Positions 50,166 to 59,204 of a stretch of DNA of 60,311 nt are shown in pieces. The position numbers and the translations under genes were made by a program. Source of the DNA: Oscillospiraceae bacterium. Its GTDB lineage: Bacteria > Bacillota > Clostridia > Oscillospirales > Ruminococcaceae. A model generated the notes under the pieces. The model ran no database searches, was not told the DNA's origin, and saw nothing but the letters and a program-made list of their open reading frames with translations. How positions within the stretch are numbered: the stretch's first letter is position 1; each line of letters opens with the position of its first letter. The stretch is taken from contig JAILIG010000096.1 of assembly GCA_024695445.1 (NCBI GenBank), forward strand, positions 1-60,311, read 5' to 3'.

Positions 50166-50630
50166 ATCAAACAGCCCGGTACCAAACAGATTGCCGAAAA
50201 CAGGAAAGCCCGGCATGATTATTTTGTGCTCGAAACCTATGAAGCCGGAATCGAGCTGGTAGGAACCGAAGTCAAATCCATCCGAAGCGGAAATGTCAAC
50301 CTCAAAGACAGCTGGTGTTCGATCGACCGCGGGGAGCTGTTTCTCCGTGACATGCACATTTCCCCTTATGAAAAAGGAAATCTCTTTAACCGTGATCCGC
50401 GGCGCGTCCGGAAACTGCTGATGCACAAGCGCGAAATCATGAAGCTGTTCGGTCTGCTGAAAACGCAGGGGCTCACATTGATTCCCCTGTCGCTGTACTT
50501 CAAGGACAGCCGGGTAAAGGTACAGATCGGACTCTGCAAGGGCAAAAAGCTTTACGACAAGCGCGAGGATGCGGCCATCAAATCGGCAAACCGCGATATC
50601 GACCGCGCAGTGAAAACGCGAAATCAATAA
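50166..50630 (+). CDS. smpB: SsrA-binding protein SmpB, apparent ATC start codon
   Basis: 154 residues if started at ATC 50166. SmpB binds tmRNA and delivers it to stalled ribosomes. Conserved: [13 protein letters not shown] (about 8-20), [57 protein letters not shown] and [14 protein letters not shown] stop lies two codons before ATC (TGA at 50160-50162). The in-frame stretch between that stop and GTG 50226 holds no ATG, GTG or TTG, and starting at 50226 would delete the conserved N terminus. AAGGAG is nine bases before the ATC. The tmRNA gene follows 119 bp downstream. Confidence 0.92.
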   Translation: MKQPGTKQIAENRKARHDYFVLETYEAGIELVGTEVKSIRSGNVNLKDSWCSIDRGELFLRDMHISPYEKGNLFNRDPRRVRKLLMHKREIMKLFGLLKTQGLTLIPLSLYFKDSRVKVQIGLCKGKKLYDKREDAAIKSANRDIDRAVKTRNQ

Positions 50631-50692
50631 CAGCACGGGGGAAACGCGGTGTTTTCCGGCGTTTACCGGTTCAGCAAAGCGTCTGCTGCGGC

Positions 50693-50721
50693 TTGACAAA
50701 CCGCAGCAGATACGATATAAT
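50693..50721 (+). promoter_or_regulatory. Promoter of the tmRNA gene
   Basis: Perfect TTGACA (50693-50698), 17 bp, TATAAT (50716-50721); the transcript would start about 20 nt before the mature 5' end. Confidence 0.85.
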
Positions 50722-50749
50722 ATATCAAGCAGACCTGTTCCTGTTCAAT

Positions 50750-51095
50750 GGGGGCGTAAAGGTTTCGACGGGGGCTGGGAAGTTCAGTCGGCGAGCTGGG
50801 GCGCACTGCCCACAAACGGTGCAATTATAAATTTAAACGCGAATAACGATTCCGTTCTGATGGCCGCTTAAGGCCGTCCGTCTGCCCGGATGATACCATG
50901 GCTCCGGTGTCAGGCGTCATGACATGGTGAACGCCCGCTGCCCATGTGCATAAGCGGCGGGGGTATTATGCACTACCAATTTGCAGAGCCTGTTTGTCGG
51001 CGATGCAATGCGGGAATGTAAAAGACAAACTATGCTCGTAGATGACCGGATGGATCGGTTTTCGGACAGGAGTTCAATTCTCCTCGCCTCCACCA
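50750..51095 (+). ncRNA. ssrA: Transfer-messenger RNA
   Basis: About 346 nt. The 5' GGGGGCGTAAAGGTTTCGAC and the 3' T-arm AGGAGTTCAATTCTCC followed by TCGCCTCCACCA are classic tmRNA ends. GGGGGCG pairs with CGCCTCC to form the acceptor stem, and CCA is encoded. The tag frame most consistent with family length starts at GCG 50839 and reads ANNDSVLMAA, with stop TAA at 50869-50871. The tag ends LMAA instead of the common ALAA. Works with SmpB encoded just upstream. Exact ends are predicted, not mapped. Confidence 0.95.
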
Positions 51096-51099
51096 AAGA

Positions 51100-51147
51100 A
51101 AAGGAGCCGTATCGGCGTGATGAACACGCTGGCACGGCTCCTTTTTT
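51100..51147 (+). terminator. Terminator of the tmRNA gene
   Basis: AAAGGAGCCGT (51100-51110) pairs with ACGGCTCCTTT (51134-51144) over an inner GCGTG/CACGC stem, followed by a T-run. Confidence 0.85.
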
Positions 51148-51191
51148 CATTTATAACGCATATTGAGATCTGATAGAAGCGCAGACGGGAT

Positions 51192-53156
51192 TCATGAAGC
51201 AAGAATCAGACGCTTCATCAAAGCGAGATCCACGGCATTGAGAACGCCGTCTGAATTCAGATCGACTGCTGCCGCCTGCTCAGCCGTCAGGTAACGGATA
51301 CAGAGCAGATGATTGCAAAGCAAGGAAACATCCTTGAATCCGCATATTCCGTCTCCGTCTGCATCTCCGCGCACCTGCGGCGCAATCAGATCGCCGGTCC
51401 GGATCAGCATACAGTCATCAACAGAACCGTAGCTCCCGGCTTCTCCGGAAACCGTGACGATCAGGGTAACCGTCTCTCCCTTATGCAAGGCCAGCTCCAG
51501 TGCAGGCTGTTCCCAGACAGCCCAGCCCTGCCCGGTTCCGCGAACTGTCTCCGACCGGTCACCTGCCGTCAGAGAAACCTGATACGCAGTCTTTTCGTCT
51601 CCCTGAATGTAAACGGAGGCACGGTATACGCCGTCCTCCGCAGCCGTCGCAGAAGCAGAAGCTGAACTGCCTGTAAACGGCTGCTCTGTATACCAATGCA
51701 GAGCATACCCGCCGGAACGGGTATCTTCGGCGCGCACATCAAAATGATCATCTGCCGTACCGTGCAGTTTCCAGCCCTGCGGCGCCGCAGTCCAGCCGTG
51801 ATCCGCCTCGAAACCCGGATTCAGCAGCAGATTATTTGCCTGCTCCGGAGCATCAGAACTGCCGTCGCCGTGAACTGTCCGGAAAAAGTAGAGCGAATCC
51901 AGCGGCTTTCCGTCCGCAGAAAACAACGATTCATTGTCTACTGCACTGCCGCCGAAATAGCTCTTTGCAGAATCGTCATACTCCCCTGCTGCCTTGGTCG
52001 CCCAGCCGGAACCGTACTGTCTCCAGAGCTGTAAATTGCTGTTGTAGTCGTTCCCGACCGGAAGCCAGGCAGGCTCCCAGTAGAATACGCCGATGCCGTT
52101 TCCGTTCGGCACTGCGGCCACAGCTCTGCACAAATCCCGCAGGAACGCAGTCTGCCCGGCTGTGCTGATTTCATAGGAGACATAGCTGCCCATTTTATCG
52201 CGTGACGAGATCGTGTTTCCGAACCGGTCACCGTCATCCAAAGTGCGCACCCAGGAGGTTTCCGCGACCACAACCTTTTTGTGATATGTGTTTGCTATAT
52301 TTGTCAGAACATTTGTCAGATTACTCATTGTCCCGTGCCAATAGGGATAATACGAGGTTGCAAACACATCATAGTCCACACGGTTCTGGTCGAGCGATTT
52401 TGCAAGATAGAGCATATTGGAGGATTTCTCCGGATTCGTGAAATGAATGGCGGCGAGTGTTTTGCTGCTGAAATCCCGGACAGCTTTTGTCCCTGCCGAA
52501 AACAGGGTGCAAAGATCGCGCCAGCCGACATCGCTCCACTGGTAGCTTTCCAGCATTACACCGCACATTCCGGTTGTCGTTTCATTTCCGACCTGTACCA
52601 TGGCGATATTGACACCGGTTTCCGCGATTTTCTTGAGGGTACTGAGCGTAAAGCTGTATATGGCATCTGCTTTCTGACTGACGGAATAGTTCTGCCAGGC
52701 TTTCGGCGCATTCTGTTTTCCGGGATCTGCCCAGAAATCTGAATAGTGAAAGTCAGCCAGCAGGCTGAGACCGGCATCGGCGCACCGTTTTGCAATCTTG
52801 ACGGCACAGTCCGGATCGCAGATGCCGCCGCCGTAGGTTTCATGAGTCTGCGAGTGATACGGTTCGTTCCAGATGCGGACGCGCACCGTATTGATTCCGG
52901 CATCTGCCAGTGTATGAAAAATATCCTGCGGGTTGCCGTCACGGTCACGGAACACCACACCGCTGTTTTCCAGCGAAATCACAGAGGAAATGTCCACACC
53001 CTTGAACGGATCCCCATGCTCGAACGGAAGACCGGTTACACCGGAAAACACGATTTCTTCTGCCGCAAGAACACATTCTGTATCCGGCAGCGCGGCCGGC
53101 ATCACACAAAGCACGGCTGCTGAAACTGCTGCCGCGATTTTTTTCAGAACACCCAT
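51192..53156 (-). CDS. Secreted GH53 endo-beta-1,4-galactanase with CBM-like domain and dockerin
   Basis: 654 residues; GGGGGAAG precedes the ATG at 53156. Signal peptide (about 1-32), GH53 domain (about 50-430) with acid/base Glu192 in VQVGNE and nucleophile Glu299 in VVAETSW, a galactose- or CBM4/61-like beta-sandwich (about 445-590, starting NLLLNPGFEADHGW), and a C-terminal dockerin (about 595-654) with two duplicated calcium loops, DADGDGICGFKD and DLNSDGVLNAVD. Hydrolyses galactan side chains of pectin. The dockerin implies docking to a cohesin scaffold encoded elsewhere. Same strand as the GH9 gene upstream but with a terminator and promoter between. Confidence 0.92.
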   Translation of the reverse strand: MGVLKKIAAAVSAAVLCVMPAALPDTECVLAAEEIVFSGVTGLPFEHGDPFKGVDISSVISLENSGVVFRDRDGNPQDIFHTLADAGINTVRVRIWNEPYHSQTHETYGGGICDPDCAVKIAKRCADAGLSLLADFHYSDFWADPGKQNAPKAWQNYSVSQKADAIYSFTLSTLKKIAETGVNIAMVQVGNETTTGMCGVMLESYQWSDVGWRDLCTLFSAGTKAVRDFSSKTLAAIHFTNPEKSSNMLYLAKSLDQNRVDYDVFATSYYPYWHGTMSNLTNVLTNIANTYHKKVVVAETSWVRTLDDGDRFGNTISSRDKMGSYVSYEISTAGQTAFLRDLCRAVAAVPNGNGIGVFYWEPAWLPVGNDYNSNLQLWRQYGSGWATKAAGEYDDSAKSYFGGSAVDNESLFSADGKPLDSLYFFRTVHGDGSSDAPEQANNLLLNPGFEADHGWTAAPQGWKLHGTADDHFDVRAEDTRSGGYALHWYTEQPFTGSSASASATAAEDGVYRASVYIQGDEKTAYQVSLTAGDRSETVRGTGQGWAVWEQPALELALHKGETVTLIVTVSGEAGSYGSVDDCMLIRTGDLIAPQVRGDADGDGICGFKDVSLLCNHLLCIRYLTAEQAAAVDLNSDGVLNAVDLALMKRLILAS

Positions 53157-53200
53157 ATCTTCCCCCGTTCTCTGTGCAGACTGACACAGACTTTTTCTTA

Positions 53201-53228
53201 ATTATATCATACTGCAAGGAAGTTGCAA
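53201..53228 (-). promoter_or_regulatory. Promoter of the GH53 gene
   Basis: On the minus strand TTGCAA (53228-53223), 16 bp, TATAAT (53206-53201). Confidence 0.6.
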
Positions 53229-53273
53229 TGAATGATTGTATTCAATCGACTGTCCGATCGTCGCCAATTCGGA

Positions 53274-53314
53274 AAAAACCGGCTGTACCGTTTCATGCGG
53301 TACAGCCGGTTTTT
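53274..53314 (-). terminator. Terminator of the GH9 gene
   Basis: A perfect 17-bp stem (53274-53290 with 53298-53314) with A5 and T5 at its edges and a seven-base loop; symmetric, so active in either direction. Confidence 0.85.
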
Positions 53315-53340
53315 CATAGCTTCCATTCGGAATCTGATCT

Positions 53341-55656
53341 TTATGCGCAAAGTGTACGCTTCAGAAGTGCCAGATCAACGGCATTCAGTTTTCCGTTCTT
53401 GTCCATGTCGCCGGCCTTCCAGTTCGGCAGTGTGGTGTCCAGCACCAGCAGGAACCGCTGCAGGGAGACTGCATCCGCAATCGAGCACTCACCGTCTCCG
53501 TTGACATCGCCGGCCACCACCTGCTGCGTTTCAGAACCGGCAAGCTCTGCCAGCAGGAAAATCAGCGGTGAATTCCAGTAAATCGTAATCTCATTGGTCG
53601 AGTAGCTTTCTGAGTTATCCACATAGCATTTTGCCGCAGGCGAATCGGCACAGTAAGCCTTTGCCGCGCTGTCCTCCAGACTGGAATTGACACCGCCGAC
53701 CAGCATACCGGGCTGTGCTTCACCGACCGCCATAGAAGGACGGTGATGCGGCGTTTCCGGCGAAACCGTACCGAATCCGGTCACAAAGCAGGTGCCGAGC
53801 GGATTCTGTCCGAGCAGATAGTCACGAACCGCCGTTGCGGCATCCTTCCGGCCGGTTTTAGCCAGCAGAACACCGGAATTAGCAATCGTCATATTGCTGC
53901 CCCAGTTGTACTTGGTAACCGGAGAACCGTAAGGATGATTCTGAACATTGCGCTCCGAGGAAGAAGCAGACTTTTCGATCGCGCTCTGTGCGGCGCTCTG
54001 AAGATCGTTTGCTTTTGCGCCCAGCAGTGCAAAGCTGCCGTAGTCACCGACCGTAGACCAGTCCATACCGGTCTGAACAGTGCTGACACCGCTCAGGTAG
54101 GACGCATCGCCGGTTGCGCGGAACATCTGGCAGGCTGCCCAGAATCGCTCGTCTTTGTCAGAAAGATCGCCGTATTCACCGGTTGAAATGTCCGCCGGAT
54201 TCTTGAAAATGAAGCCGGGATTCTGTTCCAGGAAGGCCCACGCCTTTTTGGCAGCATCAAGGCATTTTGCAGCAAAGCTGCTGTCATACTCTGCATAGAA
54301 CTCCGCAGCCATGGCCATCGAAGCGCAGAAATCAGCGGTCGCAGTCGAGGAAATCGGAGTTGCGATCAGCTCCTTGACCTCAGCTGTCGGCATCACATAG
54401 CCGGGGAAAGTATCGCAGGTCACCTTGTGATAGACACCGCCGCTGCTCGCCTGCATTTTCAGCATCCATTCGAGTTCGTACCGTGTTTCGTCCAGAATAT
54501 CCGGAATACCGTTTCCGCTCTCCGGAATACCGACCTGATCGGTGAAAAGCGAAGGATTCGCGTCATAGGCGTACAGCAGGTCCGCGACCGCCTTGGCGCC
54601 GGCCACCACATATCTGCCGTAGTCACCCGCATCGTGCCAGCCGCCGGAAACATCAATCTTCTCGCTGGTACCGTAAACCGTAGCCAGATCGGTGTGGCAG
54701 GCCTTGTGACCGAACTTGCTGTCCGTGACCTCACAGCCGCAGCGCTGCAGATAAAACATCCGGATCAGCGAATTCATCAGTTCCGCATAAGGATCGTCCG
54801 CAATGATAAATTCGTAGGACGGATCGAGCGAACCGCAGGTGATGTAATACTTGCCTTTTTCGGTCAGCTGGGAGAAATCGGCGATATAGTCCGTTTCATC
54901 AGCGCTCGTGTTGCTGACCGCCTCGCTGAGCTTACCGGTAAAGGCAGTCTGCTTGGTTGCGGCGTTGACAACAGCAAAATCCGTTGTTCCGGCATCCTTG
55001 CGAATCACAGCCGTCTTCCGGTCATCGGTACGGAAGCCGATCTGATTGGTCAGAATCGGAGCCTGATACGGACCGATCTGCGAATAATCCACCTGACTGT
55101 CATCTTCAATTTCGATCACGACATTGTCCAGATAGATCGTATGCTCCGGAAGCTCGCCGTCCTGCTCCTGCAGGCCGCAGTTAAAGCAGAACTTCGCCAT
55201 GATATCGGTTTCTTTTTTCATCGGGAAGGTGTAGTCCACGACCAGCGGTTCGGGAGTCAGATTCAGTCCCTTCCATGTATAGGACTGATAAGTGCCGCCG
55301 TTCTGCTGAATCATGCCCTCAACATAACGGTTCACCGTGCTGGAAATCTCATAGTGAACATGATAAATCGCGTTCTGGTACAGCGGAACGATATCGTAGT
55401 AAAGCTGAACGGCATAGTTCAATTTGCCGAGCGATGTGACATTGAGTGCCAGTCTGCCGTCGTTCACAGACAGCTTTCCGGCGCCGCCGCTCTCCTTGTA
55501 GATTGCCCACCCGGAAGTACCGGTATCAAAGGTGGAATTGCTGATGAGATTTTTTGCCGCCAGACCGGTCATCGGGGCTGTGGTCTGTACTGCAGCTGAC
55601 AGCATCACACCGGCTGTCAGCGCAGACAGAATGCGTTTGCAAATACGCGTTTTCAT
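53341..55656 (-). CDS. Secreted GH9 endoglucanase-type enzyme with CBM4-like domain and dockerin
   Basis: 771 residues; ATG at 55656 has GGGAG eight bases upstream, and an upstream open frame lacks a site. Signal peptide (about 1-34); CBM4-like domain (about 36-185; ISNSTFDTGTSGWAIY); Ig-like CelD N-terminal domain (about 198-285; ILTNQIGFRTDDRKTAVI); GH9 catalytic domain (about 290-700) with Asp342 and Asp345 in GWHDAGDYGRYV, the HHRPS histidine motif and SYSTNEITIYWN with the acid Glu. A dockerin follows (about 712-771) with DVNGDGECSIAD and DMDKNGKLNAVD. Cellulosomal cellulase. Divergent from an AraC regulator. Confidence 0.94.
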   Translation of the reverse strand: MKTRICKRILSALTAGVMLSAAVQTTAPMTGLAAKNLISNSTFDTGTSGWAIYKESGGAGKLSVNDGRLALNVTSLGKLNYAVQLYYDIVPLYQNAIYHVHYEISSTVNRYVEGMIQQNGGTYQSYTWKGLNLTPEPLVVDYTFPMKKETDIMAKFCFNCGLQEQDGELPEHTIYLDNVVIEIEDDSQVDYSQIGPYQAPILTNQIGFRTDDRKTAVIRKDAGTTDFAVVNAATKQTAFTGKLSEAVSNTSADETDYIADFSQLTEKGKYYITCGSLDPSYEFIIADDPYAELMNSLIRMFYLQRCGCEVTDSKFGHKACHTDLATVYGTSEKIDVSGGWHDAGDYGRYVVAGAKAVADLLYAYDANPSLFTDQVGIPESGNGIPDILDETRYELEWMLKMQASSGGVYHKVTCDTFPGYVMPTAEVKELIATPISSTATADFCASMAMAAEFYAEYDSSFAAKCLDAAKKAWAFLEQNPGFIFKNPADISTGEYGDLSDKDERFWAACQMFRATGDASYLSGVSTVQTGMDWSTVGDYGSFALLGAKANDLQSAAQSAIEKSASSSERNVQNHPYGSPVTKYNWGSNMTIANSGVLLAKTGRKDAATAVRDYLLGQNPLGTCFVTGFGTVSPETPHHRPSMAVGEAQPGMLVGGVNSSLEDSAAKAYCADSPAAKCYVDNSESYSTNEITIYWNSPLIFLLAELAGSETQQVVAGDVNGDGECSIADAVSLQRFLLVLDTTLPNWKAGDMDKNGKLNAVDLALLKRTLCA

Positions 55657-55805
55657 AACATTCTCCCTCTCAAGAATATTCAGTCTGTGTCTGCTGAATG
55701 CCGCGCAGTTATTCCGGCCCCTCAACCGGCTCGTCAGTTTTTTCTGTACGAAAAACTGCACAGCTTGATAAAAGAAACACAGCTCTGTAATACTATTATA
55801 AAAGA

Positions 55806-55834
55806 TTGACAATGGAAAGAAAATGGTGTATAAT
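55806..55834 (+). promoter_or_regulatory. Promoter of the AraC regulator
   Basis: Perfect TTGACA (55806-55811), 17 bp, TATAAT (55829-55834). A TATAAT also reads on the minus strand just next to it (near 55795-55800) and may belong to the GH9 promoter, but I found no matching -35. Confidence 0.75.
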
Positions 55835-55884
55835 ACAAAGTATATGATGTTTTGTGCATTTTTCGGATTTCGGGGTGATATTTT

Positions 55885-56664
55885 ATGATTTTACGGAATG
55901 TCGGCTACAACCACTGTCACAATGCAGATTTCAAAATTGAGCGGCCGGAGGGCAGCGGAGACAATCTCCTGCTGATTTTGAAGTCTGAATCCATCATAAC
56001 CCTGAACGGCAATGATATTCTGCTGCCGCGAAACACCTTCTTTCTGTATCCGGTCGGAATGCCGCAGTATTATCGCTGCGTGCCGGGAAAAACATTTGAA
56101 AATGACTGGATTCACTTCTTATTTGAGCACGAGGAAGCCGCATGGTTCTCCGAGAAACAGATTCCCCTCGCCACGCCGATTCCGCTCAGGCATACGGAAT
56201 TTTTCAGCTACTGCATCAAATCCATCGCCGAAGAAAGCTATTCGGACAGCCTGCACGCCGCCGACTCGATTTCCCATTATTTCTGGCTGCTCTGCAACAA
56301 AGTCAGCGAGCAGCAGCATGAGATCCAGTTCCGGCTCACCAGCTCCAAGCAGGAGATGATGCAAATTATCCGGAATAAAATCCAGCGTGAGCCGTATCTG
56401 GAATGGTCCGTGGACTGGGCTTCCCATGAAACCAATATGAGCCGGTCCGCATTCCAGCACCAGTACCGCGTCCAGTTCGGCGTCACATTCATTCAGGACC
56501 TGATTGCAAGCCGGATCGCATATGCCAAAATGCTGCTGCACACCACGAATATGACCGTGCAGGATGTCGCCCTGCAGTGCGGGTATCACAACTACGAGCA
56601 TTTCGCACGGCAATTCAAAGCCAACTGCGGCACATCGCCCGGAGCCTTCCGGAATAACCGGTAA
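55885..56664 (+). CDS. AraC-family transcriptional regulator
   Basis: 259 residues; GGGGTGA precedes the ATG. N-terminal cupin-like sensor (about 1-130; LILKSESIITLNGNDILLPRNTFFLYPVG) and C-terminal double HTH (about 160-258; WASHETNMSRSAFQHQYRVQFG and MTVQDVALQCGYHNYEHFARQFKANCGTSPGAFR). Divergently placed from the GH9 gene, with about 230 bp between start codons, so control of GH9 by a sugar ligand is plausible but unproven. Confidence 0.9.
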   Translation: MILRNVGYNHCHNADFKIERPEGSGDNLLLILKSESIITLNGNDILLPRNTFFLYPVGMPQYYRCVPGKTFENDWIHFLFEHEEAAWFSEKQIPLATPIPLRHTEFFSYCIKSIAEESYSDSLHAADSISHYFWLLCNKVSEQQHEIQFRLTSSKQEMMQIIRNKIQREPYLEWSVDWASHETNMSRSAFQHQYRVQFGVTFIQDLIASRIAYAKMLLHTTNMTVQDVALQCGYHNYEHFARQFKANCGTSPGAFRNNR

Positions 56665-56700
56665 AAAAGCCGCACAGTCTTGTGAACTGTGCGGTTTTTT
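56663..56700. terminator. Bidirectional terminator between two AraC-type genes
   Basis: CCGCACAGT (56670-56678) pairs with ACTGTGCGG (56686-56694), with A6 on the left and T6 on the right, so it terminates both convergent genes. Confidence 0.88.
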
Positions 56701-56705
56701 CATAC

Positions 56706-58880
56706 TCATATGCGTTTCCGGAACTGTCCGGGTGTCAGGCCGGTCAGCTTCTGGAACTGTCGGAGGAAATAGTTGCTGTCCTCATAGCCGCATTCCTCTG
56801 CGATGCTTGCAATGCTCCGGACGGTCGTCACAAGCAGATAGATCGAGCGGCAGATGCGCGCCTGAATGACATCCTGATGGAAGCTGATTCCGAAGAAATC
56901 CTTGTAAATCTGCCGGAAATAACCTGTACTGAATGAATACTGCCGGCAAATGGAATCGGTATCGCAGGTTTCCATCTGGTAAATCAGATTCCGCACGGTA
57001 AACAGAGCTTCTGCGTGCGGATTTTTCTTTTTCGCCGCAAAGGAGGCGGTGTCGCTGTCCAGCTTAGCCTGAAGCGACGAAATCGCCTTTCCGGCAGATT
57101 CCTCCGGAGAAACAGCAGCCGTCTCGATCAGAAGTGACTCCATGCCGATTGCGTTGCAGATCCCGGATGAATGCAGAAGAACCGCAGTAAACTTCCGGGC
57201 GACAATCTGGCAGTTTTCTTCTGAATCGCAGGAAAAACCGGCGTAGATAAACACCTGGGAGTCAATTCTGCCGCAAAAACCGTTCTGCCCGCAGATCATG
57301 CGGAGAACTTCGGCCGTCCTTTGCAGCAGATCCGACTGAATCATGTGGGAATCCTGTCCGGAGCACAACTTTATCATGATCGCATAGACAGGCTTGTTGT
57401 GCTCAGAAAGCGCTGCGGACAGTGCCGATTCCGCACCTCTCCGGTTCAAAAGTCCGGTCAGTGAGTCATGTTGTTCGGACAAATTCTGGCACTGAAGAAG
57501 ATATCTGATATCATTTTTCATACAAAGGAAAGTCAGACCGATCGAAATCGACTTCATCCAGTTTCGGAAAATGTCGTCATAAGTGTCCGGCGAATGATAT
57601 TCCAGCACAAAATAGCCGAAAAAGTGATTTTCAAAGAACAGCGGCAGATAATAGTGAACCGCAGTTGCAGGCGCGTACAGATACAGCGCCGAAAAGTCAA
57701 ACCGTGTGCAGACAATCGGCGAATTCTGCGTATTCCAGGGCATCACGCTGTGGCAGCTGAGCAGCGTGCCGGGCATATCGGAATTGGTATCATACCAGTT
57801 TTCAAACAGGCAAAGATACATATTCTGAACCCAGCGCACCCAGTAGTGGTGCTTGGACAGGACCTCGATCAGTTCATCCAGTGTCCCGCAGAGCGTCAGC
57901 TGCTGTTCCATGGTGCCAAGCACATTCCATCGGTCATACATCTGCTTGACGCGCAGCGTCTCCAGCTCAGAATTCAGCTGCGGGTTGGAGGCTCCGCAGG
58001 AGCAGCTGTTTCCGGCGATCCAGCAGCCTTTCGGCGGATAAAACGGCGGCAGCTCGCGGTCGTTGACGGCTGCGTCCAGAATCTGGACCGCAGAGGAACC
58101 GAGCTCGTTCCTGCCGCGCTGATAAGTACTGAGCAGCGGCGAATGAAACACGCGTTCATGGACGAATTCGTAGCCTGTTACAGTAATATCCTCCGGAACA
58201 CGCACACCGTTCTGCAGGAAAGTATCCAGCACACCGTATGCCATGTAGTCATTTGCACAGACCAGAGCCTGCGGCAGCTCCACCCGTTTGTGAATATAGT
58301 CTTTTGCAAGCGCTTCACCCGATGTAAACCAGAAATCGCCGTAATGCACGCGGCGTTCGTCATATGGAATTCCGTGGGTTTCGAGTGCACGGCGATACCC
58401 CTGCACACGCTGCTCCGAGGCTTCATTCCCCTCCATGCCGGTCAGAATATCAATCTTGGAAAAATGATGTACATTGATCAGATGATTAGTAATTTCCAGA
58501 ATATCCTCCGAATCGCTCGCATTGATGAAACGAACATTCGGAAACGCCAGCGATGGAATAAAGATGCCGACAATCACAACCGGAATATCCTGCCGTTTCG
58601 CAAGCATTTCCCGGACCTTCAGCTGCAGCGACGGATTCGTAAACGACTCCGCAATCAGTACAAGTCCGCTGAGCATCGGGGAATACATCAGCTCATAAAT
58701 ATTATTTTCCAGAACAAGTGACTCATCCGTTTCATACGGGTTGTACAGATTGGAAAAGACAATTGTCCGTTTTCCGAGAGCCTGAGCCTCGTGAATGATC
58801 CCTTTCATGATTTCCCGCTGCTCAATACTGTTGACTTCAGCGGCGATCACCCCGATATACTGTATCTCTGTATTAGACAT
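56706..58880 (-). CDS. LacI-type sensor, degenerate GGDEF and AraC HTH fusion regulator
   Basis: 724 residues from the ATG at 58880 (GGGGGAG close upstream). Residues about 1-290 form a periplasmic-binding-protein/LacI-type sugar sensor without a LacI HTH (YIGVIAAEVNSIEQREIMKGI, DIPVVIVGIF, QRVQGYRRALETHGI, ALVCANDYMAYGVLDTF, DITVTGYEF). A middle region (about 300-460) is GAF-like. Then a GGDEF-like domain with DSLTGLLNRRGAE, but DSQVF where GGDEF is expected, so cyclase activity is unlikely. The C terminus (about 625-724) is an AraC HTH pair (CDTDSICRQYSFSTGYFRQIYKDFFG, SIASIAEECGYEDSNYFLRQFQKLTGLTPGQFR). Soluble. Probably controls nearby polysaccharidase genes. Confidence 0.85.
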   Translation of the reverse strand: MSNTEIQYIGVIAAEVNSIEQREIMKGIIHEAQALGKRTIVFSNLYNPYETDESLVLENNIYELMYSPMLSGLVLIAESFTNPSLQLKVREMLAKRQDIPVVIVGIFIPSLAFPNVRFINASDSEDILEITNHLINVHHFSKIDILTGMEGNEASEQRVQGYRRALETHGIPYDERRVHYGDFWFTSGEALAKDYIHKRVELPQALVCANDYMAYGVLDTFLQNGVRVPEDITVTGYEFVHERVFHSPLLSTYQRGRNELGSSAVQILDAAVNDRELPPFYPPKGCWIAGNSCSCGASNPQLNSELETLRVKQMYDRWNVLGTMEQQLTLCGTLDELIEVLSKHHYWVRWVQNMYLCLFENWYDTNSDMPGTLLSCHSVMPWNTQNSPIVCTRFDFSALYLYAPATAVHYYLPLFFENHFFGYFVLEYHSPDTYDDIFRNWMKSISIGLTFLCMKNDIRYLLQCQNLSEQHDSLTGLLNRRGAESALSAALSEHNKPVYAIMIKLCSGQDSHMIQSDLLQRTAEVLRMICGQNGFCGRIDSQVFIYAGFSCDSEENCQIVARKFTAVLLHSSGICNAIGMESLLIETAAVSPEESAGKAISSLQAKLDSDTASFAAKKKNPHAEALFTVRNLIYQMETCDTDSICRQYSFSTGYFRQIYKDFFGISFHQDVIQARICRSIYLLVTTVRSIASIAEECGYEDSNYFLRQFQKLTGLTPGQFRKRI

Positions 58881-58902
58881 ATGCTCCCCCCTATCTACAA
58901 CA

Positions 58903-58931
58903 ATTATAGTATATAATTCCGGAAATGTCAA
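58903..58931 (-). promoter_or_regulatory. Promoter of the LacI/GGDEF/AraC gene
   Basis: On the minus strand a perfect TTGACA (58931-58926), 17 bp, TATAAT (58908-58903). Confidence 0.85.
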
Positions 58932-58936
58932 GGGGA

Positions 58937-58959
58937 AAATCTGCATTTCGTCCAGATTT
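58937..58959. promoter_or_regulatory. Inverted repeat beside the -35 box (candidate operator)
   Basis: AAATCTG (58937-58943) and CAGATTT (58953-58959) are complementary, just upstream of the minus-strand -35. A possible self-binding site for the 58880 regulator. The remaining DNA up to 59130 is AT-rich with no supported ORF. Confidence 0.35.
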
Positions 58960-59131
58960 GAAAAAAATAATAGAGAAATATTAGAGGAACCAAACTATCA
59001 CACTGAATATGCGGTGGAAGAACTGCACAAAACAAGTGCTTTTTCTTATCTTTTTGTCGCCGCCCCTAATTTCGCATGGAAAGCAGCATACAATTTGCTT
59101 CAATTTGTCCATACAATCTACAGAATACACA

Positions 59132-59160
59132 TTGAAAAACAAGACATCTTGAGGTACAAT
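59132..59160 (+). promoter_or_regulatory. Promoter of the GH10 gene
   Basis: TTGAAA (59132-59137), 17 bp, TACAAT (59155-59160), leaving a leader of about 147 nt. Confidence 0.7.
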
Positions 59161-59204
59161 AGATAATGCAGGAGACCATATGATTGCGGCTGTCCAACGG
59201 TCAG

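Noticed and set aside
54427-55599. 390-codon plus-strand frame
   Set aside because: Shadow of the GH9 gene; the GH9/dockerin motifs leave no doubt about the coding strand.
57468-58721. 417-codon plus-strand frame
   Set aside because: Shadow of the LacI/GGDEF/AraC gene.
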